This document shows, piece after piece, positions 1 to 8,126 of a DNA stretch of 64,000 bases. The DNA lies in the NCBI RefSeq assembly GCF_016918545.1, contig NZ_JAFFQC010000024.1, positions 1 to 64,000 on the forward strand, given 5' to 3'. Below the pieces are notes generated by a model, which made no database searches, was not told where the DNA came from, and saw nothing but the letters and a program-made list of their open reading frames with translations. Position numbers and translations under genes: made by a program. The stretch comes from Desulfobulbus alkaliphilus. GTDB taxonomy: Bacteria; Desulfobacterota; Desulfobulbia; Desulfobulbales; Desulfobulbaceae. Every line of letters starts with the position of its first letter. Within the stretch, counting starts at the first letter, position 1.

Positions 1-667
1 ACCTCCCTACCCCCCGCGCCGAGCCTGCCCACTTTTTCTCATTTCCTGCGGTTGGACCCTTCTCACAAGGGTACTGTTACTTGAGAATTTCGACTAGATT
101 TCAGGTAATACGGTGTGACAATCTACACAAAACCAACTGAAGCGGGTCGAGTAAGAAGAGGCCATGCGATCATAAATGCACCTGCGCCCTCCTGTGCGAG
201 CCAGAAAAAGAAGGGGAAAAAAAATCACTTTATGAAAAAAGAGCCAGGAAATGCTGTCACGCCAGGGGCATTCGGTTGTGGCAACGAAATGCAAGGGGTT
301 GCAGCATACAAACATTGCAACGTTTACGCGACACGCAACACTTTTACCAACCGGACCCTGTCAGGGTCGTGAGATACATATCAAAACAATTGACTGATAT
401 TACAAACAATAACCCGTACAACACAGAGGCTTTCTCTTGGGCACTGAACTTGCAGAAGAATAAGCAGAGGGAGCTGCAACACACACAATAAACATCGCCA
501 ACCAACCCATCCAAGAAATGGGAACAGTGGCGCACCCTTTGGCGTGGTCAACCAAATGGACCGCAAAAAGACCGCAACCTAGCAGCAATAAGCCTGTTTG
601 CCGGATGAGGCGCGGAATAGCGTCTGCCGGCAAGGGGTGACCCGAAACGATCGGGAAGGAGGAAAAC
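1..667. other. Left-edge region without a recognisable gene
   Basis: Short overlapping reading frames occur on both strands, but none has a convincing ribosome-binding site, a recognisable domain or a length above 90 residues. The end of this stretch (from about 650) is the leader of the small membrane-protein gene that follows. I see no tRNA, repeat copy or terminator that I can defend here. Confidence 0.5.
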
Positions 668-817
668 ATGCTGTGGACAATCGCTGTTATACTGTTGATT
701 TTGTGGGCGGTCGGGCTGGTGAGCAGCTACACCATGGGGGGGTTGATTCATCTCCTCCTGGTCATAGCCCTGATCGTGGTGGTGATCAATCTTCTTCAGA
801 GCCGCAGACGAGTGTAG
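668..817 (+). CDS. lmo0937-like (DUF5670) small membrane protein
   Basis: This 49-residue protein is almost entirely hydrophobic: a first membrane span near residues 3-19, a short loop containing SSYTMGG, a second span near residues 24-41, and a basic tail (SRRRV). That layout matches the lmo0937 family of tiny stress-associated membrane proteins. The ATG is preceded by a strong AAGGAGG about 6 bases upstream. It is the first of five very small genes in the same direction. The molecular role of the family is unknown; a link to envelope stress is inferred from the neighbouring CsbD and DUF genes. Confidence 0.75.
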   Translation: MLWTIAVILLILWAVGLVSSYTMGGLIHLLLVIALIVVVINLLQSRRRV

Positions 818-940
818 CGAAGTCGGGCCAACGGGCAAATATACAAACCTGCTTCTGGACGGGCACGTTCCCGGTGAATATACTCGCCGGGTTCAGATCA
901 CCATGTGGCAGGCAAATCAAAACTGAACCAGGAGGAGAGT

Positions 941-1120
941 ATGAAATCAGGCAATCAAGACAAAGCGGAAGGCAAATTCCATCAAGCAAAAGGGAAAATC
1001 AAGGAGGTTGCCGGGAAAATCATCGACAAGCCAGAATTGGAAATTGAAGGGAAAACGGAACACAGCGCCGGCAAAATGCAGGATAAAGTCGGCGATCTGA
1101 AAAAAGCGGTCGACAAGTAG
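941..1120 (+). CDS. CsbD-family stress protein
   Basis: This 59-residue, highly charged protein has the CsbD pattern: an N-terminal MKSGNQDKAEGKFHQAKGK, then KEVAGKIIDKPELEIEGK, then a repeat ending in DKVGDLKKAVDK. CsbD-like proteins are abundant small soluble proteins induced in general stress, with unknown mechanism. I chose the ATG at 941 because GGAGGAG lies a few bases upstream; the frame is open further upstream but without a better start. It belongs to the row of tiny stress-type genes from 668 to 1854. Confidence 0.85.
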   Translation: MKSGNQDKAEGKFHQAKGKIKEVAGKIIDKPELEIEGKTEHSAGKMQDKVGDLKKAVDK

Positions 1121-1212
1121 AAGACAGGTAATATTGACCCAAGGCAAGCGATCACTTCCACAACGATCATTGTCCCAGCACCATCATCCTTATCTCTGCC
1201 TAGGAGGCCCCC

Positions 1213-1341
1213 GTGGATATCGCCATAGAACCGATATTTTCTATCCTGATAGGCATCCTGATTCTGGTTGTACCGAGGTTCCTGAATTATTTTGTTGCCG
1301 TGTATTTGATTGTCATTGGCATTCTGGGGCTAATGAATTAA
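1213..1341 (+). CDS. DUF3096-family membrane peptide (GTG start)
   Basis: This 42-residue protein starts at GTG with TAGGAGG about 5 bases upstream. It has two hydrophobic segments: MDIAIEPIFSILIGILILVV and, after PRFLNYF, VAVYLIVIGILGLMN. The pattern (P, R, LNYxVAxYLIxIG) is that of DUF3096. The family consists of tiny inner-membrane proteins of unknown function, often found next to CsbD, DUF3309 and similar genes, as here. It is too short for most gene finders. Confidence 0.7.
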   Translation: MDIAIEPIFSILIGILILVVPRFLNYFVAVYLIVIGILGLMN

Positions 1342-1464
1342 GCGCGCGAACCCAACCGCACGTCCATTCCGTGAAAACATATTAATCGTCAAATGACCTG
1401 GCCCGCAACATTGGGCCGTGGCAAGTCAACTGACCATGTAACCGTTAAACAACAGGAGGGTGAA

Positions 1465-1623
1465 ATGTCACTGGGTACAATACTCCTCATAGTTTTAATC
1501 CTTATCCTGGTAGGGGCGATCCCCGCCTGGCCCCACAGCCGGTCATGGGGATATGCTCCGAGCGGCGCAATCGGGCTTATCCTGATTATTGTGTTAATCC
1601 TGTTTTTAATGGGAAGAATTTAA
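1465..1623 (+). CDS. DUF3309-family membrane protein
   Basis: This 52-residue protein has a first membrane span (SLGTILLIVLILILVGAIP), a central loop with AWPHSRSWGYAPSG and a second span (AIGLILIIVLILFLMG). The W-P-H-S-R-WGY-PSG loop is the DUF3309 signature. The ATG follows CAGGAGGG with good spacing. The in-frame ATG at 1393 is less likely because it has no such site. Function unknown; the genomic company suggests a stress or envelope role. Confidence 0.75.
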   Translation: MSLGTILLIVLILILVGAIPAWPHSRSWGYAPSGAIGLILIIVLILFLMGRI

Positions 1624-1641
1624 CCGTAAGAGGTGATGCAA

Positions 1642-1854
1642 ATGAACATGTTCTCCAAGGGATTTCTGGCGGTCTTTTTGCTGGCTGCGGTTTTGGGACT
1701 GAGCGCCTGCAAGCAAGAGGGGCCTGCCGAGAGGGCAGGAAAACAGGTTGACCAGGCGGTTGAACAAACCGGGGAGAAGATCGATGAGGCAACCGATGCG
1801 GCAAAAAAGAAGATAGAAGAAGCCAAGGAAACCCTCGATGACAAAACCAAGTGA
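1642..1854 (+). CDS. Small lipoprotein with amphipathic helix
   Basis: This 70-residue protein has a lipoprotein signal peptide with the lipobox LSAC (Cys23) followed by a charged helix rich in K, E and A (VDQAVEQTGEKIDEATDAAKK). It probably ends up anchored to the outer or inner membrane, with the helix in the periplasm. The site AAGAGGTG favours the ATG at 1642; ATG 1636 and GTG 1633 are alternatives. It closes the five-gene stress cluster. The helix resembles CsbD or LEA-like sequences, but I cannot assign a function. Confidence 0.7.
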   Translation: MNMFSKGFLAVFLLAAVLGLSACKQEGPAERAGKQVDQAVEQTGEKIDEATDAAKKKIEEAKETLDDKTK

Positions 1855-1993
1855 GCAAGAGAGCAAGTAACTGAGACTAAATAATCTCGCCGTAAAAAGG
1901 ACCAATCAGAAAACGAGGTCTTGGCACTGATCCCTGTTCAATGCGGCTGAGCATTTGCTGTCTCCTTCACTAAGTCATGGAAAAACAATATTT

Positions 1994-2030
1994 TGCGGAT
2001 CGTTCAGGCATGAACGCTGAATGATCCGCA
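1994..2030. terminator. Strong 14-bp hairpin, possible terminator
   Basis: TGCGGATCGTTCAG pairs with CTGAATGATCCGCA (13 Watson-Crick pairs and one G-T) around a 9-base loop. It lies 140 bp after the small lipoprotein gene. There is no T-run on the plus strand; on the minus strand a T-rich tail follows. It may end transcription of the stress cluster, but this is only inferred. Confidence 0.4.
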
Positions 2031-2393
2031 ACAGTGAGGTTGTAACCTTTCACCAGCACTCTATCTGCGGACGATCAATCAACCGTGCCTGCGGTGCCCG
2101 ATTAAGTTCGCCCGCCTCTTTGTAGTACGTACCCGAGCACTGCTCAACGCTGACAGGGCTGAGGGCATGCTGATTTTTGCCATTCGGCAAGCTGCCGATA
2201 TGCTGTATGCAGGCACGTGCTGTTAACGCCGCTCCCATCTTTCCATGAAACATTCTGCATATTGGGCACAGAATTGTTTTCACCGGGGACGAGAACGCGG
2301 AATTTCATGGCACTTTCAGGTAGAACTTCTGACGCACCCCGTTTGCCCAGCATCAAGATTCATCATCGTGATTCATTTGTTATTTTTCAGATA

Positions 2394-2462
2394 GCGCCCA
2401 TCCAGAAGCGGCCCTTTCCCCCTGACTTTTTGTTGTGCCGTCAAATTTAATCCTCGAAATAT
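2394..2462 (+). mobile_element. Solo left-end relic of the IS4-type element
   Basis: About 70 bp match the left end of the complete insertion sequence at 5022: CATCCAGAAGCGG, then CCCCTGACTTTTTGTTG, then CCGTCAAATTTAATCCT. The match stops at about 2462. No transposase or right end follows. It is either a deletion remnant or a short non-autonomous derivative. Confidence 0.65.
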
Positions 2463-2685
2463 GCAGAGCCCGATAGCCTGCTTATCCATGTATGAAGCGA
2501 TGGCAAAACGGTTCCAGTTTACAGGGCATGCAGTCGTTTACTTACAACTCGGTGAACGTTTAAACGGCTTCAAGCAAACTGTTTCAAGATCAACTGGCGC
2601 CAGGAACAACGGTTGGCGCGATTATTGATCAAGCAGATCGCCGACCGTTCCCAAAGGGCAACCCGTTGTAAGGAGTACAGATGGC

Positions 2686-4962
2686 ATGGCGAATAGAGTA
2701 CTGATCATCACTGGTGATACCGTTGAAGCCGAAGCGTTGCAGAAAGTGCTCGGTGGTGCACAAGAAGGGGCGTTTATCGTCGAATGGGTCAAGCAGCTGT
2801 CCGAGGGACTGGATCGCCTGCGCGCGGGCGGCATCGATGCGATTATCGTTGAGCTGGCGCTGCATGACAGCCAGGGCATCGACACCTTCGACCAGGTGCT
2901 CGCCGCAGCCCCGCACACACCGATCCTGATCCTCAGTGCGGCGAATGACGACAACCTGGTAAAAGCAAAGCAGCATGGCGCCCAGGGGTCTTTGTCGAAA
3001 AACGATCTGGACAATTCCCTGGTGCCACAATCGCTCCATAATCTTATCAAGCGCAGGGCCGTCGAAGAGACCTGTTTCCTGGAAAAAGCGCGGGCTGAAA
3101 TCATCCTCAACTCGATCAGCGACGCGGTTATCAGCACCGACATGGCGGGCAATGTCGATTATCTCAACATTGCCGCCGAAACCATGACCGGCTGGTCGCG
3201 GGAAGAGGCGCATGGGCATCCCATCGGCGAGGTAATGCGCATCATTGATGGCGACACGCGCAAACCGAAACCCAATCCAATCGATTTGGTCCTGCAGCAG
3301 GATGAAGCAATGGCCCTGACAGCCGGGACCATTTTGATCCGCCGAGATGGCCACGAAGCGGCAATCGAAGATTCCGCTGCCCCGATCCACGATTGGGATG
3401 GAAAAATGAGCGGGGCGGTGATTGTTTTCCACGATGTCACGGCCTCCCAGGCGATGGCCTCGAAAATGGCGCATCTGGCGCAACACGATTCCCTCACCAA
3501 CTTGCCCAATCGCGTCCTGTTGAACGACCGGGTGGAGCAAGCGATCTCCCTGGCAAAACGGCACGGCACGCATCTGGCCGTGCTGTTTTTGGACCTGGAT
3601 AACTTCAAACATATCAACGATTCGCTCGGACACTCGACCGGTGACAAGTTATTGCAATCCGTTGCGAACCGGCTGCGCGCCTGTGTACGCGCTTCCGACA
3701 CGGTTAGTCGTCAGGGGGGCGATGAATTCGTGGTCCTGGTAACCGAGGACAGGCTTACGGAGAATGCGGTTCAGATCGCTGATAAAATACTGGCCGCCCT
3801 GGCCGCTCCGCACATCATTGGCGAACATGAGCTGCATGTGACCACCAGCATCGGCATCAGCGTCTATCCCGTAGACGGTCAGGATGCGGAGGCACTGTTC
3901 AAGAATGCGGACACCGCCATGTACAGCGCCAAGGAAAAGGGCCGCAACAATTACCAGTTTTTCAAGGACGAGATGAACTTACGCTCGGTTGAGCGCCTGG
4001 CCATGGAAGCCGCATTGCGGTCCGCACTGCAACGGCAGGAATTTGTCTTGCATTACCAGCCCAAGGTCAAACTGGAAACTGGCGCGATGAGCGGCGTCGA
4101 AGCCTTGCTGCGCTGGATGCATCCAAAACGGGGCCTGGTGCTGCCCGGCGAATTCATGCCGGTGGCCGAAAACTGTGGCCTGATGATTCCAATCGGCCGC
4201 TGGGTGCTGCGGGAAGCATGCACCCAGGTCAAATGCTGGCAAGACGCCGGGCTTTCGCCGCACTCCATTGCAGTCAACATCTCCGCGCCGGAATTTTGCG
4301 CCAAAAATTTTATTGAGGACGTCCGCGCCATCATGATCGAAACTGGACTGGACCCGTATTGTTTGCACCTGGAAATAACCGAAAGCGTGTTGATGCGTGA
4401 TGCCGAGGCCAGTATCGACATCCTGAAACAGCTCAAAAAATTGGGAGTGCAAGTGGCGGTGGATGATTTTGGCACCGGCTTTTCCAATCTCAGTTACCTG
4501 GCCCGGTTTCCCATCGACATCCTCAAGATTGCCCCGTCTTTCGTCCGCGACATCAGTTCCGCCGCCAGTAGCGGCATCATTGCCAGTGCCGTCATTGCCA
4601 TGGCCACCAGCCTCAAGCAAGTAGTGGTGGCCGAGGGCGTGGAGGATCAATTGCAATGGGCGTTTCTCAAGGTACAGCATTGTGATGAAGGACAAGGCTA
4701 TCTGTTCGGCAGGGCGCTTGCCGCAGAGCCCTTCACTGCGTTGCTGGTCAGTGGATTGGCCGGAGTGGTTACAAAAGCAGGCGATCACCCTGGAGCTACC
4801 CGTACCTCACGGTTCAGAGGCACACAATCACGTGAAAAGCAGGGACCTATTGAAAATCAACCAACAATGCGGCATAGCAAACAAAATTCGTGCAGGAATA
4901 CCCTTACTGAACTTGGCCGTCACCCTGCCTCAACTCCTCAGGGGAAAAGTCAATCCATATAA
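2686..4962 (+). CDS. REC-like/PAS/GGDEF/EAL cyclic-di-GMP protein
   Basis: This 758-residue predicted cytoplasmic protein combines a receiver-like domain (about 1-120), a PAS domain (about 130-250), a GGDEF domain (about 260-430, intact GGDEF at 344-348) and an EAL domain (about 445-690, EAL at 472-474, plus DDFGTGFS). Both catalytic motifs are kept, so it could make and degrade cyclic di-GMP. In the receiver-like domain the position expected for the phosphoacceptor Asp is Glu56 (VELALHD), while Lys105 is kept, so it is probably not phosphorylated in the normal way. The ATG at 2686 follows AAGGAG. No partner kinase gene is nearby. The insertion sequence begins 60 bp downstream. Confidence 0.9.
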   Translation: MANRVLIITGDTVEAEALQKVLGGAQEGAFIVEWVKQLSEGLDRLRAGGIDAIIVELALHDSQGIDTFDQVLAAAPHTPILILSAANDDNLVKAKQHGAQGSLSKNDLDNSLVPQSLHNLIKRRAVEETCFLEKARAEIILNSISDAVISTDMAGNVDYLNIAAETMTGWSREEAHGHPIGEVMRIIDGDTRKPKPNPIDLVLQQDEAMALTAGTILIRRDGHEAAIEDSAAPIHDWDGKMSGAVIVFHDVTASQAMASKMAHLAQHDSLTNLPNRVLLNDRVEQAISLAKRHGTHLAVLFLDLDNFKHINDSLGHSTGDKLLQSVANRLRACVRASDTVSRQGGDEFVVLVTEDRLTENAVQIADKILAALAAPHIIGEHELHVTTSIGISVYPVDGQDAEALFKNADTAMYSAKEKGRNNYQFFKDEMNLRSVERLAMEAALRSALQRQEFVLHYQPKVKLETGAMSGVEALLRWMHPKRGLVLPGEFMPVAENCGLMIPIGRWVLREACTQVKCWQDAGLSPHSIAVNISAPEFCAKNFIEDVRAIMIETGLDPYCLHLEITESVLMRDAEASIDILKQLKKLGVQVAVDDFGTGFSNLSYLARFPIDILKIAPSFVRDISSAASSGIIASAVIAMATSLKQVVVAEGVEDQLQWAFLKVQHCDEGQGYLFGRALAAEPFTALLVSGLAGVVTKAGDHPGATRTSRFRGTQSREKQGPIENQPTMRHSKQNSCRNTLTELGRHPASTPQGKSQSI

Positions 4963-5021
4963 GCATAGGGCTTGAGGTTTGCACTGCCGGAACCTGTTCA
5001 CCTTGAGAGCCTCCGTAGGTA

Positions 5022-6790
5022 GTGTCCATCCAGAAACGGCTATTTTCCCCTGACTCTTTGTTGCGCTGTCAAATTTAATCCTGGTAATATTAACAATCTG
5101 AAGTTTCCCATTTTTAAAATAAGCCAGCCCGGGGGGGAGCCGCGAGTGCCTCGGCGGGGATGGAAATTATTCAATAATTACAACAAGATGCTGGTGAAAA
5201 ATTGGGCTCGATAAGTACTTGATATAACTCGATAAATTTCAGCCAACTTTTACCAGAAATTGATATTTTATTAGCAAAAACAGGAAGTTATGAGTGAAAA
5301 CGAGGCCCAGTCATGGTAGAGTGTAATTCTCCAAAAACAAATTACCATAGGAACCTCGCATGCTCATATTACACTCCCTGCTCAGTGAACTCAAAGATGA
5401 ATTTGCCTCGTCGGAAAATGGTAAGGAACGTAGCGCTTGGTTTCTTCACACCCTGCTCGCGATCATTATACCATTTTCATCATCCAGAACCTCCAATCTG
5501 CTCCGAGTGCTCCGTACACTGTTTGGCTATGTCGAGATCGGTAAGAAACGGTACTACACCTTCATGGCCTCACCGAAACTTCCTTGGGACAGGCTCTGGC
5601 CGAGGCTTTGGAAAATGATCCCTGAACCAGAAACAGGTGGAAGATTGATTGTCGCTCTCGACGATTATATCAACCCCAAGACAGGAAAGAAGATTTTTGC
5701 CTGCGCCAAGGTGTTTGACCATGCAGCCAAGCAGAATCAGTCGCGCTATCCCTGGGCTCAGAATATTGTCGCCATTGGCCTTCTCAAAATGATCAAAGGA
5801 CGCTGGGCCTGTCTCCCCCTCAGCCAGCGGTACTATCTGCCGGAAACAGAAATCAAAGAAAAAAAACCAGTATTCAAGGGCAAGGCGATTGACTTCCAAA
5901 GCAAGCATATCCAGGCCGTTGAGATGCTCGGTAGAGTCGCTGTGGAATTTCCCCAGTCGGATATCATGGTTGTGACCGACTCCTGGTTCGGTAACAATGG
6001 TCTCTATAAGCCTTTGCGAAAAGCACTGGGGAAAAAGGCCCACATGCTGTCCCGGCTTCGTTCAAACAACAATCTCTTTGACATGCCAGCTCCACCGACG
6101 GGAAAAGGCGCTGGTCGCCCAAAAAAATATGGCGACAAACTCGGCACGACATCCTCACTTGCCTTGATAAACAGAGAGCGGGCTCGGGAGATGACGGTCA
6201 ACCTGTACGGCCGGGTACGAACGGTTTTGGCCTACGATCAGGTTGTCATGCAGAAAACACTCAAATGCCGGATTAGAGTAGTGTGGGTGTATCGTCGGAC
6301 GCAATGGGTTGCTCTCTTTTCCACCGATCTAACCCTGTCAGTGGCCGAGATAATCGAGTATTACGGCGCCAGGTGGAAGATTGAGGCCGGGTTCAAAGAA
6401 CTGAAAAGAGATATCGGCAGTGCCGAAACCCAGACCAGAAATCCGGTTGCAGTGAAAAACCACCTGGACTTCTGTTCGATGGCCACAACATTTACCTGGA
6501 TCTACGCCTGTCGCCTGGAAAAAACTCCGCAGCGACGGCACACCGTCAAGGGCCGCAACCATTTCGCCTTTTCCGATGTTAGAAGGTTAGTGACCCAAGC
6601 AGCATTGGACAAGGATTTTCCATTGCTTTGCCCAGTTCCGCGCAAATCGATGATTAATACGCTTGTGACCGCCCTGATGCGGATGGCGGCATAAGACTTT
6701 TACAGGAAACTTCAGTTAACAATATGCCTGCGGTTAAATTTGCCAGCGCGCCTCGATTCATAATAAAATATCACGTTTCCGGATGGACAC
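5022..6790 (+). mobile_element. Complete IS4-family insertion sequence (1769 bp)
   Basis: The ends are imperfect 18-bp inverted repeats: GTGTCCATCCAGAAACGG at 5022-5039 and the complement of GTGTCCATCCGGAAACGT at 6773-6790 (16 of 18 match). One transposase gene fills the centre and right, leaving a 338-bp non-coding left part. AGGTA lies directly left (5017-5021) and again one base beyond the right end (6792-6796), which may be a 5-bp target duplication. Left-end relics of the same element occur at 2394 and 48580. Confidence 0.85.
5360..6694 (+). CDS. IS4-family DDE transposase
   Basis: This 444-residue enzyme cuts and joins the ends of its own element. Visible catalytic landmarks are ALDDYINPK (first Asp, about residue 101), VVTDSWFG (second Asp) and YGARWKIEAGFKELK. 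The last fits the IS4 signature Y-(2)-R-(3)-E-(6)-K exactly and supplies the Glu. The start ATG is preceded by AGGAAC. The frame is uninterrupted and both element ends are present, so it may still be active. Confidence 0.9.
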   Translation: MLILHSLLSELKDEFASSENGKERSAWFLHTLLAIIIPFSSSRTSNLLRVLRTLFGYVEIGKKRYYTFMASPKLPWDRLWPRLWKMIPEPETGGRLIVALDDYINPKTGKKIFACAKVFDHAAKQNQSRYPWAQNIVAIGLLKMIKGRWACLPLSQRYYLPETEIKEKKPVFKGKAIDFQSKHIQAVEMLGRVAVEFPQSDIMVVTDSWFGNNGLYKPLRKALGKKAHMLSRLRSNNNLFDMPAPPTGKGAGRPKKYGDKLGTTSSLALINRERAREMTVNLYGRVRTVLAYDQVVMQKTLKCRIRVVWVYRRTQWVALFSTDLTLSVAEIIEYYGARWKIEAGFKELKRDIGSAETQTRNPVAVKNHLDFCSMATTFTWIYACRLEKTPQRRHTVKGRNHFAFSDVRRLVTQAALDKDFPLLCPVPRKSMINTLVTALMRMAA

Positions 6791-6948
6791 CAGGTAAGAC
6801 GGCCTCGATTAAAAAACCCGGACAGCAATCATATCAATAAGAGGACACGGCCCGATGCACCTTGGTGCAGACGGACCGTTTCTTCTCCTTTTTTAAAAAA
6901 GAATACCGAACTGAGCAGCAACGTTCAGTCATCACAGGCAGGTAGAGC

Positions 6949-8031
6949 ATGGAAGAGACCCAAGAGGCGCTTTTGTCGCCGAAAGAGTGCAGAAAGACAA
7001 TTATTGAACTGAGTGGAGAAGAATACGAACTGGAGGTTGCCGCTGCCCTGTGGCCCCTGATCTTGAACCATAAGTGGCTCCTCTCGGAAAAACTCTGCCG
7101 GGACGTGGGATTGCGGACTGCCTGTATTGATTTCCTGGAAAATATGGAGCAGGCCCCCCTTGAGTATGCAATCCATAAACAACAACGAATTTTCAACGGG
7201 ATGGGCGCCCAGATCATCAGCAGGGAGATGTGGGCTACCATCTCTGATTCGCAACCCCCCAAGCAGTTGGTGCAACGCAAAATTATTCTGCCCTTGACCG
7301 AGGAGGGCCTTTCCAGAAAGCATGGGGTAGTCCCCCCGAAAGCGATTATATTCTTTGGCCCTCCAGGCACGGGAAAAACCCATTTTGCCAAGGCTATTGC
7401 CGGTGCCTTATCCTGGCGGTACATCGAGATTGTCCCCAGCATGCTGATGGTGAACGGTGTCGAGAAAATTGGTGCCAATCTGCGGGAACTGATGGAAAAA
7501 GCACGAAATCTGGATGAGGTGGTTCTCTTTATCGACGAGTTTGAAGAGATTGCAGGCAGCCGCGATGCAGGGGACCGGATCGACAAGTCTATTACCAACG
7601 AGTTTCTCAAACAAATTCAGTTACTCAAGGACCAGCGCAACAAGATCCTGCTGGTCTGCGCCACCAACTACATCCGGCAATTGGATGCAGCGATGCTGCG
7701 TCCGGGAAGATTTGACTGCATCATTCCGGTTGGAGGCTTGGACAAGGAAGGCAGGAAGACGATTCTCGAATATTATCTTACCAAACTCAACACCGGCAAC
7801 ATTGATATGGAACGGATTGTCGAAATGACATCCGGGTTCACCCCCGCGGATATTCAGTATCTTTTCCAGCAGGTCGCCCATTTTGCCTTTGAGCAGGAAC
7901 TGGCCAGTCAAGAGGACTTCCAGGTAACGGCGGAGACATTCGCCTTCATCCTCCCCAAGGTTCCTCCCTCCTTAGGCAAGGGAGTGCTTGACGAGTTTGC
8001 CAGGGACAGCGTAAGTTTTTCTCGAATTTGA
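6949..8031 (+). CDS. AAA-family ATPase
   Basis: This 360-residue protein has a roughly 120-residue N-terminal region followed by one classical AAA module. Walker A is GPPGTGKT (137-144), Walker B is VVLFIDEFEE (about 189-198), sensor 1 is CATN and the arginine/sensor region is LRPGRFD. A lid domain follows. The N-terminal part contains HKWLLSEKLCRDVG, loosely like a motif seen next to DUF4032 proteins; I do not name it further. It is probably a protein-remodelling ATPase with unknown client. The insertion sequence lies 158 bp upstream, so its original promoter may have been displaced. Confidence 0.75.
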   Translation: MEETQEALLSPKECRKTIIELSGEEYELEVAAALWPLILNHKWLLSEKLCRDVGLRTACIDFLENMEQAPLEYAIHKQQRIFNGMGAQIISREMWATISDSQPPKQLVQRKIILPLTEEGLSRKHGVVPPKAIIFFGPPGTGKTHFAKAIAGALSWRYIEIVPSMLMVNGVEKIGANLRELMEKARNLDEVVLFIDEFEEIAGSRDAGDRIDKSITNEFLKQIQLLKDQRNKILLVCATNYIRQLDAAMLRPGRFDCIIPVGGLDKEGRKTILEYYLTKLNTGNIDMERIVEMTSGFTPADIQYLFQQVAHFAFEQELASQEDFQVTAETFAFILPKVPPSLGKGVLDEFARDSVSFSRI

Positions 8032-8126
8032 GACTGACGCGCTGAGGTGTTGGCAACCGTTCAACGGGTACAAATGAATGATAGTCGTACCCGGCACCTG
8101 AAATTCAATTAAACGGGGAGGCCGCC

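Larger units (their letters stand above)
1855..2685. other. 830-bp gene-free stretch
   Basis: No reading frame here looks real. It contains a long hairpin (1994-2030) and a relic of an IS4-type left end (2394-2462), both listed separately. The last bases hold the ribosome-binding site (AAGGAG near 2670) for the GGDEF-EAL gene. Confidence 0.5.

Noticed and set aside
2629-4788. Large minus-strand frames opposite the GGDEF-EAL gene
   Set aside because: Shadows caused by GC-rich codon use; the plus-strand protein has all family motifs.
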